Part shown: positions 19,005 to 26,000 of the stretch, one piece after another
How the letters are laid out: every line of letters starts with the position of its first letter
Position numbering within the stretch: the stretch's first letter is position 1
From: Streptomyces sp. LX-29
Lineage (GTDB): Bacteria > Actinomycetota > Actinomycetes > Streptomycetales > Streptomycetaceae
Direction: 5' to 3'
Assembly: GCF_029541745.1 (NCBI RefSeq)
Contig: NZ_CP089746.1
Location: 1,612,001 to 1,676,000, forward strand
DNA: 64,000 bases
Position numbers and translations under genes: made by a program
Notes under the pieces: generated by a model
Told to the model about the DNA's origin: nothing
Databases searched by the model: none
Seen by the model: the letters and a program-made list of their open reading frames with translations, nothing else

Positions 19005-19928
19005 TCAGAGGTTGGTGAGGTCCACGGGGATCCGCGCGTCGGCGCCCTCCCGCAGCACGGTGGCCTCGATGAGGCCGTAGGGGCGGTCCGCGGCGAAGTA
19101 CACCTCGTTGTCGTTCTCCAGCCCGAACGGCTCCAGGTCGACCAGGAAGTGGTGTTTGTTCGGCAGCGAGAGCCGCACCTCGTCGATCTCGACGCGGGTG
19201 TCGAGCACCCGCGAGGCCATCTGGAACAGCGTCTGTTGGAGCGAGCGCGAGTAGGTCTCGGCGAACGCCTCCAACAGCCGGGCGCGGGTCTGGGCGTAGG
19301 AGCGTTCCCAGTGGGGCGTCGGCCGCTCGTCGTCGCTCCAGCCGTACCGCCAGCGGGCGTGCACATCGGTGGCCAGGATCCGGTCGGACGCCTCCTTCAG
19401 GGTGGTGTACCGATCCTTGACGTACCCCCGGAACTCCGAGTTCGTGGTGTTCAGTACGGTGAGGTCGCTCAGCCCGGAGATGACCTCCCATCGCGCGCCG
19501 TCGTAGGTGATCTGGGTGGTCCTGGTCTCCTGTCCCTTGCGGACGAAGGAGTGTTGGACGTCCTCGGCGCCGATGAACCGGGAGCCGGCCGCGGAGGGGG
19601 CGATGCGCTCCCAGGCGTACTCCTCGATCCGGACGCGGGCCCGGTGGATCGGCTCCTGGCTGCTCACGAAGTGCCGGGCCAGATGGATGCCGAACTGCTC
19701 GGCCGAGTCGATCCCGTGTTCCCTGGCGAAGGCGTAGACGGTGTTCTTGGTGGTGTCGGTCGGCAGCACGGTGGCGTTGCTGCCGGACCGGTGCACCTCG
19801 TCCATGTCGCCGGAGAGGGCGATCGAGACGTTGAGGTCCTTGATGTGGTGCGTGGCGCCGTTCCGCACGATCCTGACGACGCGGTTCTCCGACTTTCCGT
19901 ACTGGTTCTGGCCGAGAATCGTAGGCAT
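19005..19928 (-). CDS. Urate oxidase (uricase)
   Basis: Oxidises urate to 5-hydroxyisourate with O2, cofactor-free (EC 1.7.3.3). 307 aa, the normal length. N-terminal NQYGKSENRVVRI carries the catalytic lysine; PTDTTKNTVY carries the catalytic threonine; SLPNKHHFLVDLEPFGLENDNEV is the C-terminal uricase signature. Third gene of the uraD-uraH-uricase operon, 6 bases after the HIU hydrolase stop. Confidence 0.95.
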   Translation of the reverse strand: MPTILGQNQYGKSENRVVRIVRNGATHHIKDLNVSIALSGDMDEVHRSGSNATVLPTDTTKNTVYAFAREHGIDSAEQFGIHLARHFVSSQEPIHRARVRIEEYAWERIAPSAAGSRFIGAEDVQHSFVRKGQETRTTQITYDGARWEVISGLSDLTVLNTTNSEFRGYVKDRYTTLKEASDRILATDVHARWRYGWSDDERPTPHWERSYAQTRARLLEAFAETYSRSLQQTLFQMASRVLDTRVEIDEVRLSLPNKHHFLVDLEPFGLENDNEVYFAADRPYGLIEATVLREGADARIPVDLTNL

Positions 19929-19934
19929 GTGGTG

Positions 19935-20318
19935 CTAGCTCCCTCGATATACGGAGTAGCCGAAGGGGTTGAGCAGCAGCGGTACGTGGAAGTGCTCCCC
20001 CGGCGTGACGGCGAAGACGACGGTCACCTCCGGGAAGAAGGCTCCGCCGTCCCGGGCGCGGGGGGCGTCCTGCCCTGCCTCGGCTCGCCTGCTGGTGAAG
20101 TACGGTTCGACCGCGAAGCGCAGCCGTACGTGGGTGGTGTCCTCCGGGAGCGCCGGCAGGTCCGCGCAGCGCCCGTCGGTGTCGGTGGCGCCCGCCGCGT
20201 GGTCCCGCCAGGGCGCCTCGTCCCCGGAGCGGACCGCCAGCTGGAGCGCCACGCCCTCGGCGGGGCGGCCCAGACTGGTGTCCAGGATGTGGGTGGAGAC
20301 CGAGGTCCGAGCCGTCAT
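19935..20318 (-). CDS. uraH: 5-hydroxyisourate hydrolase (transthyretin-like)
   Basis: Hydrolyses 5-hydroxyisourate to OHCU (EC 3.5.2.17). 127 aa with the active-site STHILDTSLGRPA at the N-terminus, the arginine of RLRFAVEPYF, and the diagnostic C-terminal YRGS. The start overlaps the OHCU decarboxylase stop by 4 bp, so the two are coupled. Confidence 0.95.
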   Translation of the reverse strand: MTARTSVSTHILDTSLGRPAEGVALQLAVRSGDEAPWRDHAAGATDTDGRCADLPALPEDTTHVRLRFAVEPYFTSRRAEAGQDAPRARDGGAFFPEVTVVFAVTPGEHFHVPLLLNPFGYSVYRGS

Positions 20319-20824
20319 CGCGTTTCCTCCCCGCGTTCCACGAGCCGGGCCAGCCGGATGCGGTTGATCTTCCCCAGCTCGCCCCGCAGGATCTCGCGTT
20401 CGGTCTGCGGGTCGTGGGAGATCCGCTCCCTCAGCGCGGCGAGCATCTGCTCGCCGGTGCGGCCGGTGGCGCAGATCAGGAAGGCGTGTCCGTGCCGCTC
20501 CTGGTAGGCGAGGTTGAGTTCGAGCAGTTCGGCGCGGTCCTCCTCGCGCACGCCGCCCTGCTCCCGCGCCGAGGTGGGGTCGCCCGGGGTGGGGCGGCCG
20601 ATGGGCGGGTGGCCGGCGGTCGCCTCGTCCAGATCGGCGGGGGTGAGCCGGGCCGTGGCGGCGTCGGAGGCGACGTAGAGCTCCTCGGCCTCCGGGTAGG
20701 GGCGGCCGGCCACCAGCTCCCGGATCCACGCCCCGCTGACGCACACCTCGCGCAGCAGCCGCGCCGCTTCCGGTCCTTCAGCCGAGTTGAGCCGGGTGAG
20801 ACCCGGCGTAGCGCTGGAAGTCAC
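20315..20824 (-). CDS. uraD: OHCU decarboxylase
   Basis: Decarboxylates OHCU to S-allantoin (EC 4.1.1.97). 169 aa, with the active-site HPPIGRP region, ELNLAYQERHGHAFLICATGRTG and the C-terminal RIRLARL helix. First gene of the operon; GTG start at 20824. Confidence 0.92.
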   Translation of the reverse strand: MTSSATPGLTRLNSAEGPEAARLLREVCVSGAWIRELVAGRPYPEAEELYVASDAATARLTPADLDEATAGHPPIGRPTPGDPTSAREQGGVREEDRAELLELNLAYQERHGHAFLICATGRTGEQMLAALRERISHDPQTEREILRGELGKINRIRLARLVERGEETR

Positions 20825-20856
20825 AGACGCAAGCTAGGAGCCGCCGCCACAGCGCG

Positions 20857-20871
20857 TCAACACTTTGTTGA
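20857..20871. promoter_or_regulatory. TCAAC-N5-GTTGA palindrome, uricase operon promoter
   Basis: TCAACACTTTGTTGA, a 15-bp dyad 33 bases upstream of uraD; same motif as at 10142-10156. No AllR-type site is seen here, so the two motifs are separable. Confidence 0.55.
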
Positions 20872-20961
20872 AAACTTCTGGTCAAGGCGGCGGTCTGTCG
20901 ACGTCACCCGGCGGGCGCAGCGCGGCGCGCGGGCGCGCGGGAAGCGTGTGACGGTGGGGAG

Positions 20962-21633
20962 GTGTCCGCCGTCCCGGAACCGCCCCAGGAGTCGGCGCCG
21001 GCCCGCAGGAGGCGCCACGAGACGGTCCACGCGTGGGCGGGCACGGTGGCGGGGCTGGTCGCGCTGGCGCTGTCGGCCTACAACTTCCTTGCGCTGCACC
21101 GGGAGCCGGAGGTCGACGTCCGGCTGCCGCACATCGTGCGCATCGCGCAGGGGAAGGACGTCTGGCTCTATCTCCAGCCGACCCTGTCCACCCGTTTCAA
21201 GGCCGAGCAGGCCGAGGTGATCACCCAGGCCGAGCTGCGGATGCGGGCCACCGCGCGGCGAGCGAAGGCCCCGGCCTTCTTCTGGGACGAGACCGGCGCC
21301 TTCTCCTACGACGCGGCCCGCCAGGAGCTCACGTACCAGCGCGCCGCCGACCCCGGCCCGCTGCTGATCGACCAGGACACCCCGAACCAGCCGCTGATGC
21401 TCTTCAACGCGGTCGGCTGGAACTTCCGGCCCGGCCGGTACGAGGGCACCCTGCGGCTGCACCGCTCGGGCGGGCGCGCCCCACTGGACCGCGACTTCTG
21501 CCTGCTGGTCTCGCCGGAGGCGGCCACCGCCTTCCGGGAGGCGGGGCAGTTCACCTTCCGCGACTTCCGCGACGACGTCCCCGGGGCCGGGCCGAGGTCC
21601 GCGCGGGGCTGCTACACCCTGTCGCCGGTCTAG
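20962..21633 (+). CDS. Hypothetical membrane-anchored protein
   Basis: 223-aa protein with basic N-terminal residues and one membrane segment (WAGTVAGLVALALSAYNFLAL, about residues 25-45), followed by an extracytoplasmic-looking domain rich in beta strands. No family recognised. GTG start with GGGGAG upstream. Its TAG stop lies in CTAG at 21630-21633. In the right-hand repeat copy the same CTAG contains the stop of the convergent HTH gene, so before the island inserted the two genes overlapped tail to tail by 4 bp. Confidence 0.65.
   Translation: MSAVPEPPQESAPARRRRHETVHAWAGTVAGLVALALSAYNFLALHREPEVDVRLPHIVRIAQGKDVWLYLQPTLSTRFKAEQAEVITQAELRMRATARRAKAPAFFWDETGAFSYDAARQELTYQRAADPGPLLIDQDTPNQPLMLFNAVGWNFRPGRYEGTLRLHRSGGRAPLDRDFCLLVSPEAATAFREAGQFTFRDFRDDVPGAGPRSARGCYTLSPV
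21621..21633. repeat. Left copy of island direct repeat, first part (attL-like)
   Basis: GTCGCCGGTCTAG is identical to 28576-28588. The left copy of the 45-bp repeat is split here at CTAG by the insertion sequence and resumes at 22749. Confidence 0.8.
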
Positions 21634-22748
21634 TTGTTCTGTCCGGGGAGGTTGTGGACAGGTGACCCAGGTCTCGGCTGAGGGATCTTGAATGGGTGAG
21701 GGCCTTCCGGGTTCGGTGTGGATTGCGACGTCTACACCGACCGAAAGGCCCTCGTGCCCCACCGTAATGCACCCCTGACCGAGACCGGACGCCTGCGTCT
21801 TGCCCGCTGTGTGGTCGAGGACGGCTGGCCGCTTCGACGGGCCGCCGAGCGCTTCCAGGTCTCGCCGACCACAGCCCAGCGGTGGGCCGACCGCTACCGC
21901 CGACTGGGCGAAGCCGGCCTGGCGGACCGCTCCAGCCGGCCCCACCACAGCCCCCGCCGCACTCCCACCCGCACCGAGCGACGGATCATCAAGGTCCGTT
22001 TGCTGCGCCGGTGGGGACCGGCCCGCATCGCGCACTTCCTGCACCTGGTGCCCTCCACCGTCCACCGCGTCCTCACCCGCTATCACCTGGCCCGCCTGGC
22101 CCACCTGGACCGGGCCACGGGCCGCGTGGTGCGGCGCTACGAGCGCGACCGGCCTGGAGAACTGGTCCACGTCGACATCAAGAAGCTGGGCAACATCCCC
22201 GACGGCGGCGGACACAAGGTCCACGGCAGAGCCCAGGGCGGTCGCAACAGCTCCGCACACCGCGACCCCGCACGGCCCCGCACCCGTCACGGCCGCCCCA
22301 ACCTCGGCTACAGCTACCTGCACACAGCCGTCGACGACCACTCCCGCCTGGCCTACAGCGAGATCCACTCGGACGAGAAGAAAGAGACCGCCACCAGTTT
22401 CTGGCAGCGGGCCCACGCCTTCTTCGCCCAGGCCGGGATCACCGTCGAGCGGGTGCTGACCGACAACGGCTCCTGCTACCGCTCCCACGACTGGCGCACA
22501 GCCCTGGCCACGGACGGGATCATCCACAAGCGCACCCGGCCCTACCGGCCGCAGACCAACGGCAAGGTCGAACGCTTCAACCGCACCCTGTTGGAGGAGT
22601 GGGCCTACGCCCGCACTTACCGCTCAGAGCAAGAACGACGCGCGGCCTTCGGCGAATGGCTACACACCTACAATCACCACCGCGGACACACCGCGCTGAA
22701 AGGCCAACCACCCGCCAGCCGCGTCCCCAACCTCACAGGGCAATACAT
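21634..22748 (+). mobile_element. IS481-family insertion sequence
   Basis: About 1.1-kb element flanked by CTAG at 21630-21633 and 22749-22752 as target duplication (a T before each copy leaves 4 or 5 bp possible). The ends are imperfect inverted repeats: TGTTCTGTCCGGGGAGG at the left matches the complement of the right end TGTATTGCCCTGTGAGG at most positions, both continuing into TTG-GGAC. It carries one transposase gene. It interrupts the left copy of the island repeat, so it arrived after the island, or inserted into a copy of that site. Confidence 0.85.
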
Positions 22749-22752
22749 CTAG
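21754..22752 (+). CDS. IS481-family DDE transposase
   Basis: 332-aa transposase: N-terminal helix-turn-helix (LRLARCVVEDGWPLRRAAERF, VSPTTAQRWADRYR) and an rve-type integrase core. The DDE triad is visible as HVDIKKLG, VLTDNGSCY and GKVERFNRT, with 35 residues between the second Asp and the Glu. GTG 21754 is preferred over the in-frame GTG at 21718 because GAAAGG lies upstream. The gene looks intact. Its TAG stop overlaps the right CTAG target copy, so the stop codon comes from the target site. Confidence 0.9.
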   Translation: MPHRNAPLTETGRLRLARCVVEDGWPLRRAAERFQVSPTTAQRWADRYRRLGEAGLADRSSRPHHSPRRTPTRTERRIIKVRLLRRWGPARIAHFLHLVPSTVHRVLTRYHLARLAHLDRATGRVVRRYERDRPGELVHVDIKKLGNIPDGGGHKVHGRAQGGRNSSAHRDPARPRTRHGRPNLGYSYLHTAVDDHSRLAYSEIHSDEKKETATSFWQRAHAFFAQAGITVERVLTDNGSCYRSHDWRTALATDGIIHKRTRPYRPQTNGKVERFNRTLLEEWAYARTYRSEQERRAAFGEWLHTYNHHRGHTALKGQPPASRVPNLTGQYI

Positions 22753-22784
22753 TCGGCCTTCTCGCGGTTCAGGTAGTTGTACAC
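22749..22784. repeat. Left copy of island direct repeat, second part
   Basis: 36 bp identical to 28585-28620, including the last 12 codons of the HTH gene at 28585-28971. With 21621-21633 (sharing CTAG) it reconstructs a 45-bp perfect repeat. Confidence 0.85.
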
Positions 22785-22792
22785 CGAGACAG

Positions 22793-22957
22793 TTACCCCG
22801 GCTGCGAGTCGGACTCGCCCCCGCGCCGCCGGGCCCGCTTCTCCTCCTGAGCATTGATGTAGTTGTACACAGAAAAGGCCGGGCCGGCCTCGATGAAGGC
22901 CCCCGACCTATCCGGCTCCAGGAGCTCGTATCCCCCAAGGTCATCGGTTACACACAT
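22793..22957 (-). CDS. Small ORF of unknown function at island left end
   Basis: 54-aa frame (ATG 22957) ending in an Arg/Glu-rich tail. It contains SVYNYIN, close to the TVYNYLN at the C-terminus of the host HTH protein whose gene end is the island target, and shares a 12-bp identity (GTAGTTGTACAC, 22859-22870) with the repeat. It may be a decayed fragment of an HTH_22-like gene or a chance ORF. A poor ribosome site lowers confidence. Confidence 0.3.
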   Translation of the reverse strand: MCVTDDLGGYELLEPDRSGAFIEAGPAFSVYNYINAQEEKRARRRGGESDSQPG

Positions 22958-22974
22958 GAACCAGACCTGGGCAG

Positions 22975-23010
22975 TGTGAGGTAACAATAATTATTGCTAC
23001 CTGGCTCACA
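22975..23010. promoter_or_regulatory. AT-rich palindrome in island
   Basis: TGTGAG and CTCACA bracket a nearly perfect 20-bp dyad GTAACAATAATTATTGCTAC. Such AT-rich symmetry is rare in this genome. It could be a protein-binding site, a cruciform, or part of a recombination or replication site; nothing shows which. Confidence 0.45.
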
Positions 23011-23050
23011 GATGTGTCCCAGGGCCCCAGAGGACAGGTACGTTATTTAT

Positions 23051-23121
23051 GGTGGGGGGTTCTCCATACCCCCACCCAATCCTTGAGGACTACCTCTCTG
23101 GCACCCCCACGAAGGGGTGCC
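23051..23121. other. Two consecutive hairpins
   Basis: GGTGGGGG/CCCCCACC (23051-23076) and GGCACCCC/GGGGTGCC (23100-23121). Both lie between the graspetide operon terminator and the island left end, in a 450-bp stretch with no convincing gene except the small ORF. Confidence 0.55.
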
Positions 23122-23165
23122 TTGAGGTAAATGGTGGTTCTACTCCTCAGTACCGGCATGTGAAA

Positions 23166-23201
23166 GGAGGCTCAGGCACCCCATCTAGTGCCTGAGCCTC
23201 C
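23166..23201 (-). terminator. Terminator of the graspetide operon
   Basis: Perfect 14-bp stem (GGAGGCTCAGGCAC and complement) with an 8-base loop, 40 bases downstream of the methyltransferase stop. Confidence 0.75.
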
Positions 23202-23240
23202 TCGAATCTCACCGGTACCGGTTCGCCGGCCTTCAGGCGG

Positions 23241-24404
23241 CTAGCTGAGGTGGTGTTCCCATCGCAGTGCCGGGTTGTCGCCGATCCAATATGTATGGGT
23301 CCTGGCAGTGATGTGGAGCTTTACGGCGGTGATGTCAGGGCTTCCCTCACCCTGCCAAGCGGTGACAGCCCGCTCGATGTCGTCCCACAGGGCCACGGGC
23401 CCACCCTGGCGGACGGTCCAACCGTCTCCGTCAGCGATGAACTCCGCAAAGGACTCGCGCTGCGGGTCGAAGAGGTACAAGAGCCGTGTGCCGTCACTGC
23501 GGGCGGCGCGAATGAACTGCGTGCCAGGGGCGGAGAGCTGGGCGAGGAAAGCAGGCATCTGCTCCTCAAGCACGAGGGGAGACACCCCCACCTCCCGCTC
23601 ACTATCGGCGTAGGCAGTGCGGGCGGAGAGGTCACCGCCTACCGGCACTGCCGCCTGGGATCGAGCCTGCATAAACGAGGCGTGTCCGATCATGCCGCCT
23701 TCGGCCGCACCCTCGGCATTCACCGTTACCTTTGCAAGGCCGGCGCCGTTTGCCCAAGAACCGACGGTGGCCAGGATGACGCCGCCTGGCTTGGTCTGGC
23801 GGACCCAGGTATGAGGGATGCGGCGGACGGCGCAGGTGGCGATCACCCGATCGTATGGGGCACGGCGAGGGTGCCCGAGGAGCCCGTCTCCGGTCACGGT
23901 CCACGTCGAGAACCCGGCCGCTTCCAACGCGGCGTCCGCACGGGCCGCCACTTCCGGGTCAACCTCCACCGTGGTCACGTTGTCCTCGCCGAGGCGGTGA
24001 CACATCAGGGCGGAGGAGTAGCCGGTACCGGTACCAATCTCCAAGACCTGGTGCCCGTCCTCCACGTCCAGGCTCTCGATCATGCCAAGCACGAGGACCG
24101 GGGTCGTGGAGGAAGACGTGGGTAGACCCGCCACGGGCTCTTTTACCTCGTCGGCAGTGAGGTGCCCATCGAGTTGCGTAGTCAGCGTGTCTAGGGTGTA
24201 CGCGATATGCGCCCACTCCGCCGGGTCGGAATCCGCGGCCGATACAGGTCGCCATCGTCCTTTCTCTTGAAGGAACACCCCGGGGTTCAGAAAGAGCTCA
24301 CGCGGTACTGCCTCTACGGCCGCCCGCCACGCGGGGGTCTTGAGGACACCAGCCTGAACCAGCCGATCGGCGAGGGCACGCCGCTCGGGCGTGGTATCGG
24401 TCAT
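23241..24404 (-). CDS. PIMT-like methyltransferase of ATP-grasp RiPP system
   Basis: 387-aa SAM-dependent methyltransferase resembling protein-L-isoaspartate O-methyltransferase: SSSTTPVLVLGMIESL (residues 98-113) resembles the substrate loop, and LEIGTGTGYS (121-130) is the SAM-binding motif. A C-terminal extension of about 170 residues exceeds ordinary PIMT and is typical of enzymes linked to ATP-grasp peptide maturation. In fuscimiditide- and amycolimiditide-type pathways such an enzyme methylates an Asp of the ester-cyclised peptide, which then collapses to an aspartimide. Its start overlaps the ligase stop by 4 bp. Action on the precursor at 25366-25632 is inferred from context. Confidence 0.85.
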   Translation of the reverse strand: MTDTTPERRALADRLVQAGVLKTPAWRAAVEAVPRELFLNPGVFLQEKGRWRPVSAADSDPAEWAHIAYTLDTLTTQLDGHLTADEVKEPVAGLPTSSSTTPVLVLGMIESLDVEDGHQVLEIGTGTGYSSALMCHRLGEDNVTTVEVDPEVAARADAALEAAGFSTWTVTGDGLLGHPRRAPYDRVIATCAVRRIPHTWVRQTKPGGVILATVGSWANGAGLAKVTVNAEGAAEGGMIGHASFMQARSQAAVPVGGDLSARTAYADSEREVGVSPLVLEEQMPAFLAQLSAPGTQFIRAARSDGTRLLYLFDPQRESFAEFIADGDGWTVRQGGPVALWDDIERAVTAWQGEGSPDITAVKLHITARTHTYWIGDNPALRWEHHLS

Positions 24405-25360
24405 GGGTTGTCTCCTCGTAGCAGGTCAGCGAATGCAGCGGACATCTCCAGTCCGGTCTTATCCTCCAGCCACCCCCACTGGCCATTGGGGTTCAGCTCC
24501 AGCCACCAGTAGTCGCCCACCCGATCCATAGCGAGGTCAAAGCTCCCGGACACCAACCCGAGGCGATCCAGGTATGCCAAGAGCGCCTTGTTCACGTTGG
24601 CGGGCAGGTCTACCACGGTGTAGGAGAGCGCGGAGTAGTCCTTGCGCCAGTCCAACAGGTCGGAGTCGATGCGCACGGCGAACGTCCGCCGGCCGACGAT
24701 GAGCACCCTCACGTCGGCGATCTTGTCCACACGACCTTGAAACAGGTGCGGCGTGACGCGCACGCTGTCATCGATCTCGTCAGCAGTGACCAGATCAGCC
24801 CAACCCGTGACCGGAATCCCGTCTCGCTCGTACGGGGTCCACCGCAGCACCTTGTAGATCACCTCACCATGAACGGTAATGAAATCCCGTGCTTCGCCAG
24901 GATCGTTGGTGATGAGCGTTGGTGGCACCGCGAGGCCCAGCCTCTGCGCAAGGGCGAGTTGAGCGGGCTTGTAGTCGGCGGCGGCGATACGAAGGGGGTG
25001 GTTGACCCACAGAGGCCCGTCCAGGGCGTAGAGCGTGCCTCCGAGCCCATAGCGGACCTGCGCCGCGGCGAACCGCGCATCGTCGGCGGCTAAGTGCGGG
25101 AAGGTGGGCCAGTCGGGACGGCGCCAGTACACCGCCCGCACGTGGCCCAGATCCACGGTCCTCGACACGGTGCGTACCTGCCCGGCCACCAGGGCCGGGC
25201 AGGTACCAAACCGAGCCGAGACCGTCAGGCCGCCTCCATCAATGTCGGCAGGGTTGAACCTGACTACCGGCACACTGCGCCGGTTCAGTTCGCTGATCAC
25301 CATGTCGGCGGTAATGTCGTTCGCCTCGGTGACCACGAGTACCGGCCTCTCCTCGGTCAC
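24401..25360 (-). CDS. ATP-grasp RiPP maturase (graspetide ligase)
   Basis: 319-aa ATP-grasp enzyme of the type paired with putative ATP-grasp-modified RiPPs (TgmB/MvdD-like). It should activate Asp/Glu side-chain carboxylates by phosphorylation and join them to Thr/Ser or Lys side chains, making macrolactones or lactams. Visible: VLVVTEANDITADMVISELN at the N-terminus, KVLRWTPYER, and the C-terminal metal/ATP motif ELNPNGQWGW (288-297). GTG start, 5 bases after the precursor stop. Codon 90 is TTA (25091-25093), the leucine codon read by bldA tRNA in Streptomyces. This points to developmental control. Confidence 0.9.
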   Translation of the reverse strand: MTEERPVLVVTEANDITADMVISELNRRSVPVVRFNPADIDGGGLTVSARFGTCPALVAGQVRTVSRTVDLGHVRAVYWRRPDWPTFPHLAADDARFAAAQVRYGLGGTLYALDGPLWVNHPLRIAAADYKPAQLALAQRLGLAVPPTLITNDPGEARDFITVHGEVIYKVLRWTPYERDGIPVTGWADLVTADEIDDSVRVTPHLFQGRVDKIADVRVLIVGRRTFAVRIDSDLLDWRKDYSALSYTVVDLPANVNKALLAYLDRLGLVSGSFDLAMDRVGDYWWLELNPNGQWGWLEDKTGLEMSAAFADLLRGDNP

Positions 25361-25365
25361 TATCG

Positions 25366-25632
25366 TCAGTCCTGATCGTTCTCCTGGTCCTTGCCCTGGT
25401 CGTTACCCGTCTGGTTATCCGAACTGGTGGTTACATTGGTTTCGGTGCCGGTGCCGGTTCCGTGCTTGCCCATCTCAACCACCTGGCCGTGACAGTCGCG
25501 GAACACGCCAAGCTGCGTGTCCGGGTCAACCTCGACTGCGGCGTGCGGGAGGCGAACCGTGGTGGGGTACGGCGCCAGTCGGCTAGCCCCCCACGGTCGG
25601 GTTGCGGTGAGCCCAGTAGCAGTGGTGATCAC
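25366..25632 (-). CDS. Putative ATP-grasp-modified RiPP precursor (graspetide)
   Basis: 88-aa precursor. The leader has the conserved TRPWGASRLAPYPTT (residues 11-25) typical of precursors paired with this ATP-grasp family. The C-terminal 33 residues (56-88) lose hydrophobics and become Thr/Gly then Asp/Asn/Gln-rich: GTGTGTETNVTTSSDNQ followed by NDQ, KDQ, NDQ spaced repeats ending in Asp. Thr residues 59, 61, 63, 65, 68, 69 and acidic residues 64, 72, 78, 82, 84, 86, 88 are candidate ester partners. GTG at 25632 has an ideal GAGGAG 6 bases upstream. First gene of the three-gene operon. Cleavage site and ring pattern cannot be read. Confidence 0.85.
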   Translation of the reverse strand: MITTATGLTATRPWGASRLAPYPTTVRLPHAAVEVDPDTQLGVFRDCHGQVVEMGKHGTGTGTETNVTTSSDNQTGNDQGKDQENDQD

Positions 25633-25678
25633 AGTTGACTCCTCAGGATGAGTTCTGCGGATCTGGGTGGTGCCTGCA

Positions 25679-25846
25679 CTACGAGCCGAGTGGCTCGGTT
25701 ATACCTCGCCTCCCTTCCTTCATGAGACGTGAACTGGTCGATCCCTTGCTGACCCGCCCGGCGGACACGCTCCCCAGCGAGTGTCCGCCGGGCGGGGGAC
25801 TGGTGCGGATGGGCAGGGCGACCGGCTGTGATGGGCTGGTCTTCAT
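25679..25846 (-). CDS. Possible 55-aa peptide ORF upstream of the RiPP precursor
   Basis: ATG at 25846 preceded by GGGGAGGAG with good spacing; Ser/Pro/Arg-rich product without Cys. The frame contains a 16-bp perfect hairpin, which is odd for a coding sequence, so it may be a leader ORF with an attenuator, or a fortuitous frame before a terminator. Confidence 0.35.
   Translation of the reverse strand: MKTSPSQPVALPIRTSPPPGGHSLGSVSAGRVSKGSTSSRLMKEGRRGITEPLGS
25753..25796 (-). terminator. Strong hairpin upstream of the RiPP operon
   Basis: 16-bp perfect stem (CCCGCCCGGCGGACAC and complement) with a 12-base loop, 120 bases upstream of the precursor start. It could end transcription from the upstream gene pair or attenuate the RiPP operon. 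The promoter of the precursor may lie in 25633-25750. Confidence 0.6.
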
Positions 25847-25953
25847 GTCGGTCGCTCCTCCCCAACTCGCCAACTGGACAGGTTGTGTGAGGTCCCGCCC
25901 CTACGGTGTCGCCTTCGGGGGATGGCTGGCACACGGTAGGGGCGGGCGCGGGA

Positions 25954-25994
25954 CCTGGTCCCCGCCGAGCTAGCCGAGGAACAGGGGGACCAGG
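25954..25994 (-). terminator. Terminator downstream of hypothetical gene pair
   Basis: 10-bp stem CCTGGTCCCC/GGGGACCAGG just after the stop at 26001. A further 11-bp inverted repeat (CCCGCCCCTAC at 25894-25904 and complement at 25936-25946) lies alongside. Confidence 0.6.
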
Positions 25995-26000
25995 AGTCTT

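Noticed and set aside
15698..19366. 1222-aa minus-strand open frame
   Set aside because: Arg/Pro/Gly-rich shadow of the permease, deaminase and uricase genes, each of which has clear family motifs in its own frame.
23241..24404. Ordinary housekeeping protein-isoaspartate methyltransferase
   Set aside because: The long C-terminal extension, stop-start overlap with the ATP-grasp ligase and adjacency to a RiPP precursor argue for a peptide-tailoring role.
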